Positions 9,028 through 19,328 are shown, counted from the first letter of the stretch. The stretch: DNA of 64,000 bases from Mastigocoleus sp. MO_188.B34 (GCF_030065675.1 NZ_JASJDK010000018.1:1-64000); one strand, 5' to 3'. Translations and numbers: made by a program. The notes: generated from the sequence alone by a model not told the origin.

Positions 9028-10962
9028 ATGTGCGGATTTGCAGGAATAATAGGATTTAATCCTTTAGAAATCAATTCACTGGTTCTACAGAATGTTAGCG
9101 ATACTCTCAAAAATCGCGGTCCTGATGATTTAGGGTTTTTGAGTTGGTCTGATGCTTTACCAGTGGAAATACTACAATATCCTAAAACGATTCAAGGCAA
9201 ACAAATTACTCTGATTCATCGCCGTCTGTCTATTATCGACCTCAGTATAGCAGGTAGACAACCGATGAGAACGGATGATGGACGATATCATATAGTTTTC
9301 AATGGGGAAATCTACAATTACCTTGAACTCCAAACTCAGCTAAAAGCACTCGGACATCAATTTAGTTCCCACTCAGATACAGAGGTGTTACTAGCTGCTT
9401 ATAGTGAATGGGGTTCTAAAACTTTAAGCTATTTGGTAGGTATGTTTGCTTTCGCCATTCTTGATACCTGGGAGCAGAAAATATTTCTGGCTCGTGATTT
9501 TTTTGGCATCAAGCCCCTTTACTATACTTATTGGGAAGGTGGACTGGCCTTCGCATCGGAAATAAAAGCATTGCTACAACTACCTGGTGTTAGTCGTCAG
9601 GTAAATCCCCGAAGACTTTATGATTACCTGCATTCCGGACTGACTGACTATGGGGGAGAAACTTTATTTGCTGATATCCGACAATTACCTCCAGCTCATT
9701 TTTTAAAAGTATCTCTCGATACACTCGAACACCCACAAATAGAGCGCTACTGGCAAATCGAATTTAGCGATCGCACAGAGCTTTCATTTTCAGAAGCCGC
9801 TAGCGAATTGCGACAGTTGTTTCTACAAAATATTAGATTGCATTTACGCAGTGATGTTCCCGTTGGAGCAGCTCTGTCAGGGGGTATAGATTCTTCTGCT
9901 ATTGTGATGGCAATGCGCCACCTCCAAGGTGAAAACCTCGAACTTCACACATTCAGCTATATTGCAGAAGATTCAGGACTCAGTGAAGAAAAATGGGTGG
10001 ATATCGTAGCACAACAGGCGGCAGCAATTAAACATAAAGTGCAACCCCTACCTGGAGAACTGGTAGCGGACTTAAATCGACTGATTGACTTGCAAGATGA
10101 ACCCTTTAGTAGTACAAGCATGTATGCTCAATATCGAGTCTTCGAGATGGCAAAAGCTGCTGGAATTAAGGTTATGCTTGATGGACAAGGAGCAGATGAA
10201 ATTTTGGGTGGTTACCGACCTTATATTGGAGTACGATTGGCTTCCCTAGTACGTCAAGGAAAATGGAAAAATGCTAGCCAACTCCTGCAAAAAGCATCAA
10301 GACTACCAGGGAGCAGTCAAAAGAGTCTGCTCATGCGAACTGCCAGATTCCTGTTACCACCAAGCCTGCAAGCACCCCTCAGGCAGTTGATTAAAAAAGA
10401 TATTTCGCCTTCCTGGCTAAATGCTAACTGGTTCACCCTAAATGGAGTAGCTCTACATCCTTTATCTCACCCTCACTCCAGCGAAGAATTATTACGCGAA
10501 CAGCTCTATTACGCTTGCGTAGAAAACAGCTTACCGATGCTCCTGCGTTACGAAGACCGTAACTCTATGGCACACTCAATTGAAAGTAGGGTTCCCTTCC
10601 TCACACCAGCATTGGTCAACTTTGTTTTTTCCTTGCCAGAGGAATTTATTATCGCCAATGACGGAACTTCCAAAGCAATATTTCGCCAAGCCATGCGAGG
10701 CATTGTCCCAGACCCAATCTTAGATCGCAAAGACAAAATTGGCTTTGCTACTCCAGAACAGCAGTGGCTGACGACTCTACGTCCTTGGGTAGAACAAGTG
10801 CTACAAAGTGATGTTGCTTCTGAGATACCCGCATTAAACTTGAAACAAATAAAGGCACAATGTTATGCCATTTTAGAGGGGCGTGCTTCATTTGACTTTT
10901 ACCTGTGGCGCTGGATGAATTTAATTCAGTGGGCAGAAAACTTCAATGTTGTATTTGAGTAA
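9028..10962 (+). CDS. asnB: Asparagine synthase (glutamine-hydrolysing), AsnB type
   Basis: This 644-residue class II amidotransferase begins MCGFAGI, giving the Cys2 nucleophile after Met removal. Residues 2-215 are the glutaminase domain with FNGEIYNY and SDTEVLL. The synthetase half carries the PP-loop LSGGIDSSAI for ATP binding and DGQGADEILGGY. It transfers ammonia from glutamine to an adenylated carboxylate, classically aspartate. In polysaccharide loci such paralogues often amidate uronic acids or related sugars instead. Location at the head of the plus-strand glycosyltransferase block, 19 bp before the next gene, supports that reading, but the sequence alone does not exclude a true asparagine synthetase. 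Confidence 0.92.
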   Translation: MCGFAGIIGFNPLEINSLVLQNVSDTLKNRGPDDLGFLSWSDALPVEILQYPKTIQGKQITLIHRRLSIIDLSIAGRQPMRTDDGRYHIVFNGEIYNYLELQTQLKALGHQFSSHSDTEVLLAAYSEWGSKTLSYLVGMFAFAILDTWEQKIFLARDFFGIKPLYYTYWEGGLAFASEIKALLQLPGVSRQVNPRRLYDYLHSGLTDYGGETLFADIRQLPPAHFLKVSLDTLEHPQIERYWQIEFSDRTELSFSEAASELRQLFLQNIRLHLRSDVPVGAALSGGIDSSAIVMAMRHLQGENLELHTFSYIAEDSGLSEEKWVDIVAQQAAAIKHKVQPLPGELVADLNRLIDLQDEPFSSTSMYAQYRVFEMAKAAGIKVMLDGQGADEILGGYRPYIGVRLASLVRQGKWKNASQLLQKASRLPGSSQKSLLMRTARFLLPPSLQAPLRQLIKKDISPSWLNANWFTLNGVALHPLSHPHSSEELLREQLYYACVENSLPMLLRYEDRNSMAHSIESRVPFLTPALVNFVFSLPEEFIIANDGTSKAIFRQAMRGIVPDPILDRKDKIGFATPEQQWLTTLRPWVEQVLQSDVASEIPALNLKQIKAQCYAILEGRASFDFYLWRWMNLIQWAENFNVVFE

Positions 10963-10981
10963 TCAATAATATTTATAGTTT

Positions 10982-12103
10982 ATGCGAATAGTACATATCT
11001 CCACGATTCATCGAGCGTTGGATATACGTATTTTTTACAAAGAGTGCAGAAGTCTCGCCAAAAACGGGTATGAAGTTCACTTATTAATTCCAAATCCATC
11101 CCATACCGAGTTAGAAGGAGTTTTTTTTCATGCTATTGATAAAGTTACTACTATTCCACGTCTTCAGCGAACCTGGCGACGCCTCAATAGTGCTTACCAA
11201 CTAGCTGTGTCTTTAAATGCTGATATTTATCACTTTCACGATCCTGAACTAATTCCAGTCGGAATTCTTTTGAAGCGTCTTGGTGCTAAAGTCATTTATG
11301 ATGTTCACGAAAACACAGCTTGGGAAGCAATTTCGTTACACAAGCGTTACCCTGTGGTAGGCTGGCTCAAATTTGGAATTTGGACTTTCCTCGAAAGTCT
11401 AGCCAAGGTCATGTTGGATGCTTTTATTTGCGTTACTCCGGCAATTGGGCAGAAATTTCCACCAACAAAAACTTTTGTAGTTTATAACTTCCCGTTGACA
11501 GAGGAATTCCAAGACTTCAACCATAACATTTCTTACTGTGAAAGACCGAACAATATTGCCTATGTAGGTGGTATTACTAAAATCCGTGCCATTCGAGAAA
11601 TGGTATGTGCAATGGAACTGCTAGCACCAAGCTTGAGAACAAAGCTGATGCTAATTGGGGAATTTTCATCTCCTGAGCTTCAAACCGAGGTTGAGCAACT
11701 CCTTGGGTGGGAACAAGTAAAATTTTTTGGTTGGCAATCCCGTAGTGATGTGGTTCAATACTTGGCAAAAGCTAGGTTGGGTCTGGTAATTTTTCATCCA
11801 GAGCGAGACCATTTAGAAGCCTTGCCAAATAAATTGTTTGAATATATGGCTGCGGGTTTGCCAGTCATCGCATCTAATTTCCCTCTTTGGCGAGAAATTG
11901 TCCAGCAGATTGATTGCGGTCTATTGGTCAATCCTTTAAAGCCAAAGGAAATTGCTCAAGCGATTCAGTATCTTTTAGAACATCCAGAAGAAGCTGAAGC
12001 TATGGGGAAACGAGGGTATGAGGCTGTGACATCACAGTATAACTGGGAAACTGAGTCAGAGAAATTACTAAATTTGTACAAACAACTGCAAAAACAAAGA
12101 TGA
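10982..12103 (+). CDS. Glycosyltransferase family 4 protein
   Basis: This 373-residue GT-B enzyme opens with MRIVHISTIHRALDIRIFYKEC, the start seen in bacterial GT4 proteins of capsule and exopolysaccharide loci. The acceptor-side domain has a YHFHDPELIP motif. The donor site is an ALPNKLFEYMAAGLPVIASN segment, the EX7E-like element. It overlaps the following wecB by four bases (ATGA at 12100-12103) and follows asnB by 19 bp, so the three are probably co-transcribed and translationally coupled. Donor sugar is unknown; coupling to WecB makes a ManNAc- or GlcNAc-derived donor plausible but unproven. Confidence 0.88.
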   Translation: MRIVHISTIHRALDIRIFYKECRSLAKNGYEVHLLIPNPSHTELEGVFFHAIDKVTTIPRLQRTWRRLNSAYQLAVSLNADIYHFHDPELIPVGILLKRLGAKVIYDVHENTAWEAISLHKRYPVVGWLKFGIWTFLESLAKVMLDAFICVTPAIGQKFPPTKTFVVYNFPLTEEFQDFNHNISYCERPNNIAYVGGITKIRAIREMVCAMELLAPSLRTKLMLIGEFSSPELQTEVEQLLGWEQVKFFGWQSRSDVVQYLAKARLGLVIFHPERDHLEALPNKLFEYMAAGLPVIASNFPLWREIVQQIDCGLLVNPLKPKEIAQAIQYLLEHPEEAEAMGKRGYEAVTSQYNWETESEKLLNLYKQLQKQR

Positions 12104-13185
12104 AAATTATTACTATTGTTGGCGCTCGACCTCAATTTATTAAAGCAGCGGTTGTTTCTCGAAAATTACAATCCACTCCTAATGTTCAAGAGGTATTAGT
12201 TCATACAGGTCAGCACTACGATGGTAATATGTCCGATGTCTTTTTCCAGGAGTTGGATATCCAACCGCCAGACTACCATCTGGGTATAGGTTCTTACACC
12301 CATGGAGCCCAAACAGGAAAAATGCTCGAAGCAATCGAACAGGTAATATTACAAGAAAAACCTGACTGGGTAATAGTATACGGAGATACTAATTCTACTT
12401 TAGCTGGAGCGATCGCAGCAGTTAAGCTCCATATCCCTGTGGCTCATGTAGAAGCTGGTTTGCGTTCCTTTAATCGACGGATGCCTGAGGAAATCAACCG
12501 AGTATTGACAGACCATAGTTCTGACCTGTTATTTGCTCCCACCAATGCTGCTGTGAAAAATTTGCATGCTGAGGGCATCAGCGAGGAGAAAGTTCACTTG
12601 GTGGGGGACGTGATGTATGATGCTGCTCTTTACTACGGAGCTAAGGCTGCTCAGAATAGCTCTATTTTGGACCGTCAGAAGTTAACACCCCAGAGCTATA
12701 TATTAGCAACAATTCACAGAGCAGAGAATACTGACTATTCATCTCGACTGCAAGCAATCTTTGGTGGATTGGTAGCAGTTGCAGAGAAAATACCAGTGGT
12801 TTTACCATTGCATCCTCGCACCCGTAGTGCTTTGTCGCGAGAAGGTCTACTAAACGATGTTACGCGATCACTCAGACTAATAGAACCGGTCGGATACTTA
12901 GACATGGTAATGTTAGAGAAAAATGCCAAGCTTGTGGCGACTGACTCCGGTGGCGTTCAAAAAGAAGCATTTTTCCACCGAGTGCCTTGTATTACTCTAC
13001 GAGAAGAAACAGAGTGGGTAGAATTAGTTGAGTCTGGTTGGAACCAATTATTACCACCAGTTTCCACAGTGGCAGTAACTAACATCATATTAAACAGTCT
13101 AATAAGCAAGTCTAACAAGGAAGAAACTGTTGGACTTTACGGAGGAGGACTAGCAGGGGAAGAAATTGTTAAACAACTCTTATGA
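12100..13185 (+). CDS. wecB: UDP-N-acetylglucosamine 2-epimerase, non-hydrolysing
   Basis: This 361-residue protein matches the WecB/MnaA family throughout: an N-terminal MKIITIVGARPQFIKAA, an HTGQHYDGNMSDVFF segment, VYGDTNSTLAGA, HVEAGLRSF with the RMPEEINR motif, TIHRAEN, and the DSGGVQKEA donor-binding loop. The reaction interconverts UDP-GlcNAc and UDP-ManNAc in the cytoplasm, supplying ManNAc residues for surface glycans. The length is typical. The start ATG overlaps the stop of the preceding glycosyltransferase by four bases, which fixes the start and implies coupling. Confidence 0.95.
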   Translation: MKIITIVGARPQFIKAAVVSRKLQSTPNVQEVLVHTGQHYDGNMSDVFFQELDIQPPDYHLGIGSYTHGAQTGKMLEAIEQVILQEKPDWVIVYGDTNSTLAGAIAAVKLHIPVAHVEAGLRSFNRRMPEEINRVLTDHSSDLLFAPTNAAVKNLHAEGISEEKVHLVGDVMYDAALYYGAKAAQNSSILDRQKLTPQSYILATIHRAENTDYSSRLQAIFGGLVAVAEKIPVVLPLHPRTRSALSREGLLNDVTRSLRLIEPVGYLDMVMLEKNAKLVATDSGGVQKEAFFHRVPCITLREETEWVELVESGWNQLLPPVSTVAVTNIILNSLISKSNKEETVGLYGGGLAGEEIVKQLL

Positions 13186-13596
13186 GAAAATTTAGACAAC
13201 AATTTATGTAACGATAATTAGCATTTTTCTGCTTAAGAAAAGCCTCAAAGCTTTATATGTCAATACTTTTAGCTCGGACTGATTATTGCTTTTATACATC
13301 TGGATTATAACTAACGCCGTGCTATGCTAAGAGCGATTTTTTAAGCTTCAAGGGTACATTCTTTACCACGACTGTATTTGAGGGTTTTTACGTCTTATTT
13401 TTTGTCCAATTCCTACTATTTCAACGAAATTGTGTGAAATAAAAAAACTATCAAAATAAACAGTCTAGTTTGAGCCTAATCTTTAGTGGGGTTATCTTGG
13501 TAGTCTGGCAAAATAAGGTCTTTTAAGTTAATTAAAATTATTAGCAGCACTTAAACTTGCCTTACATACCAACGAATTACCAGAATAAATAAATTT
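13186..13596. other. Intergenic region, no gene supported
   Basis: This 411-bp AT-rich gap lies between wecB and gmd. No reading frame with recognisable protein content, no tRNA and no clear terminator hairpin were seen. The gap suggests gmd has its own promoter, whose position I cannot fix. Confidence 0.5.
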
Positions 13597-14583
13597 ATGA
13601 CTCAAAAAGCCCTAATTACTGGATTAACAGGACAAGATGGTTCCTATCTAGCCGAGCTTCTCCTCTCCAAAGGTTATGAAGTTTTTGGACTAGTTCGTCG
13701 CACCAGTACCAGTAGTTTAGAACGAATCAATCACCTTTCAGGCAAGATTAAAATTATATCTGGTGACTTGCTAGATCAATTTTCACTGATGGATGCGATT
13801 TCTGAAATACAGCCTAATGAAATTTATAACCTCGCTTCCCAGAGCTATGTTCCTCTTTCTTGGAAACAACCATCTTTAACCGCTGAATATACTGCAATTG
13901 GAGTATCCCGCCTTCTTGAGTCTATCCGCCGTTGTAAATCAGACACCAGATTTTATCAAGCTTCCAGTAGTGAAGTTTTTGGTCAACCTGATAATTCTCC
14001 CCAAACAGAACTTACGGCTTTTCGTCCCCGCAATCCTTATGGTGTAGCTAAAGCTTACGCCCATTGGATGACCATTAATTATAGAGAGCATTATGATCTT
14101 TACGCATGCTGTGGCATAACTTATACACATGAATCCGTACGCCGCGGCACTGAATTTGTTTTTCGTAAAATCACCCACACCGCTGCACAGATAAAACTTG
14201 GTTTGGCAACAGAACTTAAATTGGGCAACTTGGATGCCAGACGTGATTGGTGTTATGCGGAAGATGCCGTTTATGCAATGTGGCTAATGTTACAACAAGA
14301 ACGACCCGATGACTATATTATTGCTAGTGGCGAGACCCATTCTGTTAAAGAATTAGTCCAGTGTGCTTTTGAGTATCTTGGCTTAGACTGGCAAAATTAT
14401 GTTTCTGTCGCTCCAGAGTTTTACCGTCCAGATGAAAGTATACAACTAGTTGGTTGCATAGATAAAATCAAAACTCAGCTTGACTGGAAACCACAGTATT
14501 CTTTTGAAGATATGGTAAAACTTATGGTTGACTACGATCTGAAAAGCTTAAGTAATAGGTGTAAATTACCAGTACCATACTGA
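13597..14583 (+). CDS. gmd: GDP-mannose 4,6-dehydratase
   Basis: This 328-residue extended short-chain dehydrogenase has the NADP-binding TGLTGQDGSYLAELLL loop at residues 8-25, followed by VRRTS (residues 34-38), the GDP-mannose dehydratase variant. The catalytic centre has SSSEVFG and YGVAKAYAHW (Tyr about 148, Lys about 152). The later NLDARRDWCYAEDAV motif is typical of the family. It makes GDP-4-keto-6-deoxymannose, the precursor of GDP-fucose, GDP-rhamnose or GDP-perosamine. No 4-reductase or epimerase partner (such as fcl) lies beside it here, so the end product is unknown. The C-terminus is slightly shorter than in the E. coli enzyme. Confidence 0.93.
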   Translation: MTQKALITGLTGQDGSYLAELLLSKGYEVFGLVRRTSTSSLERINHLSGKIKIISGDLLDQFSLMDAISEIQPNEIYNLASQSYVPLSWKQPSLTAEYTAIGVSRLLESIRRCKSDTRFYQASSSEVFGQPDNSPQTELTAFRPRNPYGVAKAYAHWMTINYREHYDLYACCGITYTHESVRRGTEFVFRKITHTAAQIKLGLATELKLGNLDARRDWCYAEDAVYAMWLMLQQERPDDYIIASGETHSVKELVQCAFEYLGLDWQNYVSVAPEFYRPDESIQLVGCIDKIKTQLDWKPQYSFEDMVKLMVDYDLKSLSNRCKLPVPY

Positions 14584-14832
14584 ACAGTTACAATTGATGC
14601 GACTCTAATTGCAGCTAAAGCGAGCGGAGTTCGCTTGGATGACCAATCGCTTTTGTTAAGTCATCGGTGATAACATAAACAGTAATTATTTTTTTGGATA
14701 TTATCCTCCAATTTTTGTTCCTGATGATTGTATTATGAATAGCTCTCTAATCAGCCAGCGCTATGCGCTGGCGAAAATTAATTAGCAAGTTTGGTTATTT
14801 AATTTATATAATTAGCGACACAGGTAAAAGGT

Positions 14833-15921
14833 ATGGGTAAAATATTAATTAATTTATCTATTGTATTTTCCCAACCTACAGGTATTAGTAATTACGCGAC
14901 TAATCTAGTTCCTTATTTACAATCTTTACAGCCTACCCTACTGACGGCAAAAGATTATTCTTATCCCGACTTTAATTGCTATTCTATTCCCAATAACTTA
15001 ACTCCTGCTCAAGGTAAAAAAGGTCATTTGTCTCGCTTGTGGTGGACACAATTTCAACTACCAAAAATCTGTAAAAATCTCAAGCCACAGTTATTATTTT
15101 CCCCACTTCCAGAAGCGCCACTTTACAATAGGTTTCCCTATGTAGTCACAGTTCATGATGTAATCCCCTTGCGTTTCCCCAAACGCTTTTCCCCCCTAAC
15201 ACCTTATCATCGTTACTATATTCCCGAAGTACTCAAACAAGCTGAGCATGTAATTTGTAATTCGATGGCGACTGCTAGAGATATTACTGATTTTTTGAAA
15301 ATATCAGCTAATAAAATTACTCCTATTCCCTTAGCTTACGATGCTAATTGCTTTCAACGCCACAAAAGTGGCAATGTACACCATAATAAAAAGTATTTCA
15401 TATATATTGGACAACACAAAACTCACAAAAATGTCCATCGTTTAATTAAAGCTTTTGCAGGATTAGCTCATAAAAAAGATTATCAATTATGGATAGCTGG
15501 TTCTAGAGATAAGCGCTATACTCCCCAATTACAACAGCTAGCGACAGAATTGGGAGTTGGGGAACAGGTAAAGTTTTTCGACTATGTGAGTGCAAAAGAA
15601 TTACCAAATATGATTAGTCAAGCTGTTGCTTTGGTATTTCCCAGTCTTTGGGAAGGTTTTGGCTTTCCAGTACTAGAAGCAATGGCTTGTGGAACTCCGG
15701 TTATTACATCTAATATCTCCTCATTACCTGAGGTTGCTGGTGATGCAGCAATTTTAATCGATCCTTATAACCACAATGAAATTACAGCAGCTATGGAAAC
15801 CTTAGCCAGCGATCGCCAGTTACGCTCTCACCTCTCCCAAAAAGGTTTAGAACAAGCTAGTAAGTTTACTTGGGAAAAAACTGGAAAAGCAACAGCAGAG
15901 ATTTTATCTCGGTTTATTTAA
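14833..15921 (+). CDS. Glycosyltransferase family 4, mannosyltransferase-like
   Basis: This 362-residue GT4 enzyme has an early FSQPTGISNYATNL loop, VVTVHDVIPLRFP in the acceptor domain, ICNSMATARDI, a YIGQHKTHKNVHRLIKAF donor-domain start and PSLWEGFGFPVLEAMACGTPV carrying the EX7E motif. The pattern is that of mannosyl- and rhamnosyl-transferases in polysaccharide clusters. It lies 249 bp after gmd in the same direction, and a GDP-mannose-derived donor would make sense, but that link is inference. The stop codon abuts a heptamer tandem repeat. Confidence 0.9.
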   Translation: MGKILINLSIVFSQPTGISNYATNLVPYLQSLQPTLLTAKDYSYPDFNCYSIPNNLTPAQGKKGHLSRLWWTQFQLPKICKNLKPQLLFSPLPEAPLYNRFPYVVTVHDVIPLRFPKRFSPLTPYHRYYIPEVLKQAEHVICNSMATARDITDFLKISANKITPIPLAYDANCFQRHKSGNVHHNKKYFIYIGQHKTHKNVHRLIKAFAGLAHKKDYQLWIAGSRDKRYTPQLQQLATELGVGEQVKFFDYVSAKELPNMISQAVALVFPSLWEGFGFPVLEAMACGTPVITSNISSLPEVAGDAAILIDPYNHNEITAAMETLASDRQLRSHLSQKGLEQASKFTWEKTGKATAEILSRFI

Positions 15922-15960
15922 TTGGGGATTGGGGATTGGGGATTGGGGATTGGAGATTGG
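15921..15960. repeat. Short tandem repeat of ATTGGGG heptamer
   Basis: About five to six head-to-tail copies of ATTGGGG (the last copies diverged) follow directly on the glycosyltransferase stop. Short tandemly repeated repetitive heptamers of this sort are characteristic of filamentous heterocystous cyanobacteria. The DNA up to 16115 holds further repeat-like GC-rich palindromes and no gene. Confidence 0.85.
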
Positions 15961-16115
15961 GAGCAATATCAGAAAATCTTCGAAAAACACAGAATTCCCT
16001 AAATATGCAAGTTACTAACTACCTATGACCAAGTCGCCAGTCACCAGTCACCATATGACGCTTACGCGTCACGCCTTGCTAACACTGCGGTCGCAGTGCG
16101 GGTGCACCCCATCCC

Positions 16116-17885
16116 CTAAGCATTCCCAACTGCACCAGAGAATACAGTTCCTCGCTGTACGTCCATAGTGAGAATTGCTCCATCTCTAATTGTTTTAGTA
16201 GCATTTTTGACGCCAACAATCACAGGCACTCCGAGACGCAAACCAATAATTGCAGCGTGAGAGTTAAGACTTGCATCTTCAGTAATAATACCACTAGCTT
16301 TACGAATTGCTTCAACAAAATCAGCGCTGGTAGATTTAGCAACTAAAATTTCTCCAGGATTAAAGTTACTAACATCCATTCCAGTAGTTGCAACTCGAGC
16401 GCGACCACTTACAGAACCCTGTCCCAGTCCAATTCCTTGACCGAGAACTGCTGTTACAACTTCCACTTTGATTAAGTCAGTTGAACCAGATACTCCTTGG
16501 AGGGTTCCGGCAGTCATCACTACTAAATCCCCCTCACAAGCAAGCTGATTTTCTAAAGCTACGTTTATTGCTGCTTGGAATGTTTGACCAGCGGAAGGTA
16601 ATTCCAGCACTAATAGTGGTTTAACACCCCATACCAACTGTAGTCGGCGAGCAACATTAACGTGGGGTGTAACGGCTAAAATTGGCGTTTTGGGGCGAAA
16701 TTTAGAAACGTTACGAGCGGTTGCCCCACTTTGGGTTAAAGTCATAATTGCTGCAGCACCCAATTGCTCGGAAATTTGACCTACAGCTTGTGATATGGCG
16801 TTGGGAATTGAACGTCTAGAATCTCGAGCTTGACGAGCGTTGACATTACTTGCTTCTTCCTGCTCTATCCGTTCGGCAATTCGCGCCATAGTCGCCACGG
16901 CTTCTACAGGGAATTGACCGACAGCAGTTTCATTGGAAAGCATCACAGCATCGGTTCCATCCAGAATTGCATTTGCTACATCTGAAACTTCTGCACGGGT
17001 GGGGCGAGGGTTACTTACCATGCTATCTAACATTTGGGTAGCTGTAATAATTGGTATTCCCAAACGATTGGCTGTAGCAATTAAACGCTTTTGTAATACG
17101 GGAACGTCCTCTGCTGGTAATTCTACCCCTAGGTCACCCCTGGCAACCATTACACCGTCGCATAAAGCCAAAACTGCATCCATTTGTTCGATCGCTTCAT
17201 GCTTTTCAATTTTGGCGATTACTGGAACCTGTTTCCCTGTGGAAGAAATCAGTTCTTTGATTTCGATCATGTCCTGGGGATTGCGAACAAAAGAAAGGGC
17301 TACCCAATCCACACCTTGATCGAGACCAAAAATTAAATCCTCACGGTCTTTATCGGTCATTGCTTTAACCGACAAATAAACACCCGGGAAATTAACACCT
17401 TTGTTGTTGGAAAGTTTACCAGGCACAGTGACACTACAATGTAAGTCGCCTTTATCGCGGTTAATTTCCTCCACCAACATTTCAACTTTTCCGTCATCCA
17501 GAAGAATTTTGGAACCAACAGGAACTTCTTCGGCGAGATAATCATAGGTCACACAGCTTATTTCCTGGGTACCCACCACCGGACGATTGGTAAGAGTAAA
17601 GCGATCGCCTTTTTGTAAAACTATAGAACCATTTTCAAACTTGCCAAGGCGGATTTTGGGACCCTGTAAATCTTGGAGAATGGCGACTGGCTGATTTAAC
17701 TCAAATGCTGTCTGTCTAATTGTGCGAATATTACGCTGATGGTCGGCATGACTACCATGGGAAAAATTTAATCGCAGTGTAGTTGCACCTGCTTCAATAA
17801 TTGCCCGCAAAACTTCAGGACTACTTGTAGCAGGACCAATAGTGGCAACTATTTTTGTTCGACGTAGAGAATCTTTCAATTGCAT
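16116..17885 (-). CDS. pyk: Pyruvate kinase with C-terminal PEP-utiliser-like domain
   Basis: This 589-residue protein has a pyruvate kinase barrel: TKIVATIGPATSS near the N-terminus, LRLNFSHG, the active-site MVARGDLGVELP and SNETAVGQFP segments, then the alpha/beta allosteric domain. About 110 extra C-terminal residues carry DASLNSHAAIIGLRLGVPVIVG, a phosphohistidine swivelling domain as in the long pyruvate kinases of cyanobacteria and some Bacillus. It converts PEP and ADP to pyruvate and ATP. It stands alone on the minus strand; the 67 codons near the start are fully conserved in style, so the ATG at 17885 is accepted. Confidence 0.97.
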   Translation of the reverse strand: MQLKDSLRRTKIVATIGPATSSPEVLRAIIEAGATTLRLNFSHGSHADHQRNIRTIRQTAFELNQPVAILQDLQGPKIRLGKFENGSIVLQKGDRFTLTNRPVVGTQEISCVTYDYLAEEVPVGSKILLDDGKVEMLVEEINRDKGDLHCSVTVPGKLSNNKGVNFPGVYLSVKAMTDKDREDLIFGLDQGVDWVALSFVRNPQDMIEIKELISSTGKQVPVIAKIEKHEAIEQMDAVLALCDGVMVARGDLGVELPAEDVPVLQKRLIATANRLGIPIITATQMLDSMVSNPRPTRAEVSDVANAILDGTDAVMLSNETAVGQFPVEAVATMARIAERIEQEEASNVNARQARDSRRSIPNAISQAVGQISEQLGAAAIMTLTQSGATARNVSKFRPKTPILAVTPHVNVARRLQLVWGVKPLLVLELPSAGQTFQAAINVALENQLACEGDLVVMTAGTLQGVSGSTDLIKVEVVTAVLGQGIGLGQGSVSGRARVATTGMDVSNFNPGEILVAKSTSADFVEAIRKASGIITEDASLNSHAAIIGLRLGVPVIVGVKNATKTIRDGAILTMDVQRGTVFSGAVGNA

Positions 17886-18240
17886 AAAGACTGAATTTAG
17901 GAATCTATCTCGGGAATTATCGTAAATTAAAAGCTACTTCTTTTCAGTTGTTGGCGAATCAATCATGGAATTTCACATGGAATTTCAACAGACGTATGAG
18001 TGCTCCGAATTTACTCATAGATGCTGCTAATACACCAAAAAGAGCCTTAAACTACAACGGAAATCATAGTTTCTTAAATACTTAAGCACTTGAAGCTTTT
18101 AGCTTTCTAATGTCGTCTGGGATCATACCTTTATTGGACACCTAATGTGTCAAGCTGGAAATAAATCTTGGTACACAAATCTTTATTATGCGCCAGTCCG
18201 TGTCGTATACTCGCAATATTTGATGATTAAGGAGTTCGAA
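17886..18240. other. Intergenic region between pyk and crtR
   Basis: This 355-bp gap lies between two divergent genes and must hold both promoters. The in-frame extension of the crtR frame back to 18145 is possible but is judged untranslated because of the strong ribosome binding site at 18229-18234. No RNA gene was recognised. Confidence 0.5.
18229..18234 (+). promoter_or_regulatory. Ribosome binding site deciding the crtR start
   Basis: AAGGAG lies six bases before the ATG at 18241. This selects that codon over the upstream in-frame ATG at 18145, which has no comparable site. Confidence 0.75.
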
Positions 18241-19134
18241 ATGTTGACCTCGGAGGCACACAAGCCGCTGACAGCGCCGCCAAGGGAATTTTTAGCACCT
18301 CCGGGCGATCTAAACCCAACTGTTCTGATGTTTGTTGGGGCGGTGTTAATAGTAGCTTTATCTGTTTGTGGTTATTGGGTTTGGCAAATACCAAATTGGG
18401 TGTGCTTTTTGATGAATGTTGTTGCTTTGCATATTGCAGGCACCGTAATTCATGATGCATGTCACAAATCTGCTCATAGCAACCGGGCAATTAATGCAAT
18501 ATTAGGGCATAGTAGTGCTTTAATGCTTGCTTTTGCCTTTCCAGTATTTACCCGCGTTCACCTACAGCACCACGCTCACGTTAACGACCCGGAAAAAGAT
18601 CCCGACCATTACGTTTCTACTGGTGGTCCATTATGGCTCATTGCTGTGCGTTTTTTCTATCATGAAATTTTCTTCTTTAAACACAAACTGTGGCGTGATC
18701 GAGAACTTATGGAATGGTTTTTCAGTCGTTTGTTCGTGGTCACAATTGTTCTCGTTTCCATTCACTACCACTTTTTAAGTTATATCCTAGATTTCTGGTT
18801 TGTACCTTCTGGTGTGGTGGGATTAGCATTGGGGTTATTTTTTGATTATTTACCCCATCGTCCTTTCACGGAACGCAATCGCTGGAAAAATGCTCGTGTT
18901 TATGCTAGTCCAATTCTCAACATCCTAATTTTGGGACAGAATTATCACTTAGTCCATCATTTATGGCCTTCTATACCCTGGTATAAATACCAACCTGCAT
19001 ACTACATGATGAAACCCCTACTTGATGAAAAAGGATCCCATCAATCTTTGGGATTATTACAGAAGAAAGACTTTTTCGGCTTTCTATATGACATTTTCCT
19101 AGGTATCCGTTTCCACCATGCTCAGGAAAAATAG
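18241..19134 (+). CDS. crtR: Beta-carotene hydroxylase (membrane di-iron, CrtR type)
   Basis: With the start at 18241 the protein is 297 residues, the usual length for cyanobacterial CrtR. It has the membrane desaturase/hydroxylase histidine boxes: HDACH, then HLQHH within RVHLQHHAHVND, a later HRPF and HLVHHLWPS. Several hydrophobic segments surround them. The NDPEKDPDHY stretch is typical of CrtR rather than of fatty acid desaturases. The enzyme hydroxylates the beta-ionone rings of carotenoids to form zeaxanthin and related xanthophylls, in thylakoid or cytoplasmic membranes. It appears monocistronic, divergent from pyk. Confidence 0.9.
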   Translation: MLTSEAHKPLTAPPREFLAPPGDLNPTVLMFVGAVLIVALSVCGYWVWQIPNWVCFLMNVVALHIAGTVIHDACHKSAHSNRAINAILGHSSALMLAFAFPVFTRVHLQHHAHVNDPEKDPDHYVSTGGPLWLIAVRFFYHEIFFFKHKLWRDRELMEWFFSRLFVVTIVLVSIHYHFLSYILDFWFVPSGVVGLALGLFFDYLPHRPFTERNRWKNARVYASPILNILILGQNYHLVHHLWPSIPWYKYQPAYYMMKPLLDEKGSHQSLGLLQKKDFFGFLYDIFLGIRFHHAQEK

Positions 19135-19328
19135 CAGGTAGAAAAGATTGGGGATTGGACATTTTTCCATCCCCCATTATCGGTCTATTAAAATTTGAAT
19201 ATTTCTGAAAACAAATTATCGAAAATTGAATAAATTTCACTTTTTGCTGGGGTGGTGATTCTAAATTACCTCAGCAATTAACAATTAAACATAGCCAAAA
19301 TTCAGGATTTTTTTGAAACATAAATTGT

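Noticed and set aside
16933-17319. 128-codon plus-strand frame
   Set aside because: Lies wholly antisense to pyk, with Ser/Thr/Ile-rich translation and no motif; a shadow of the real gene.
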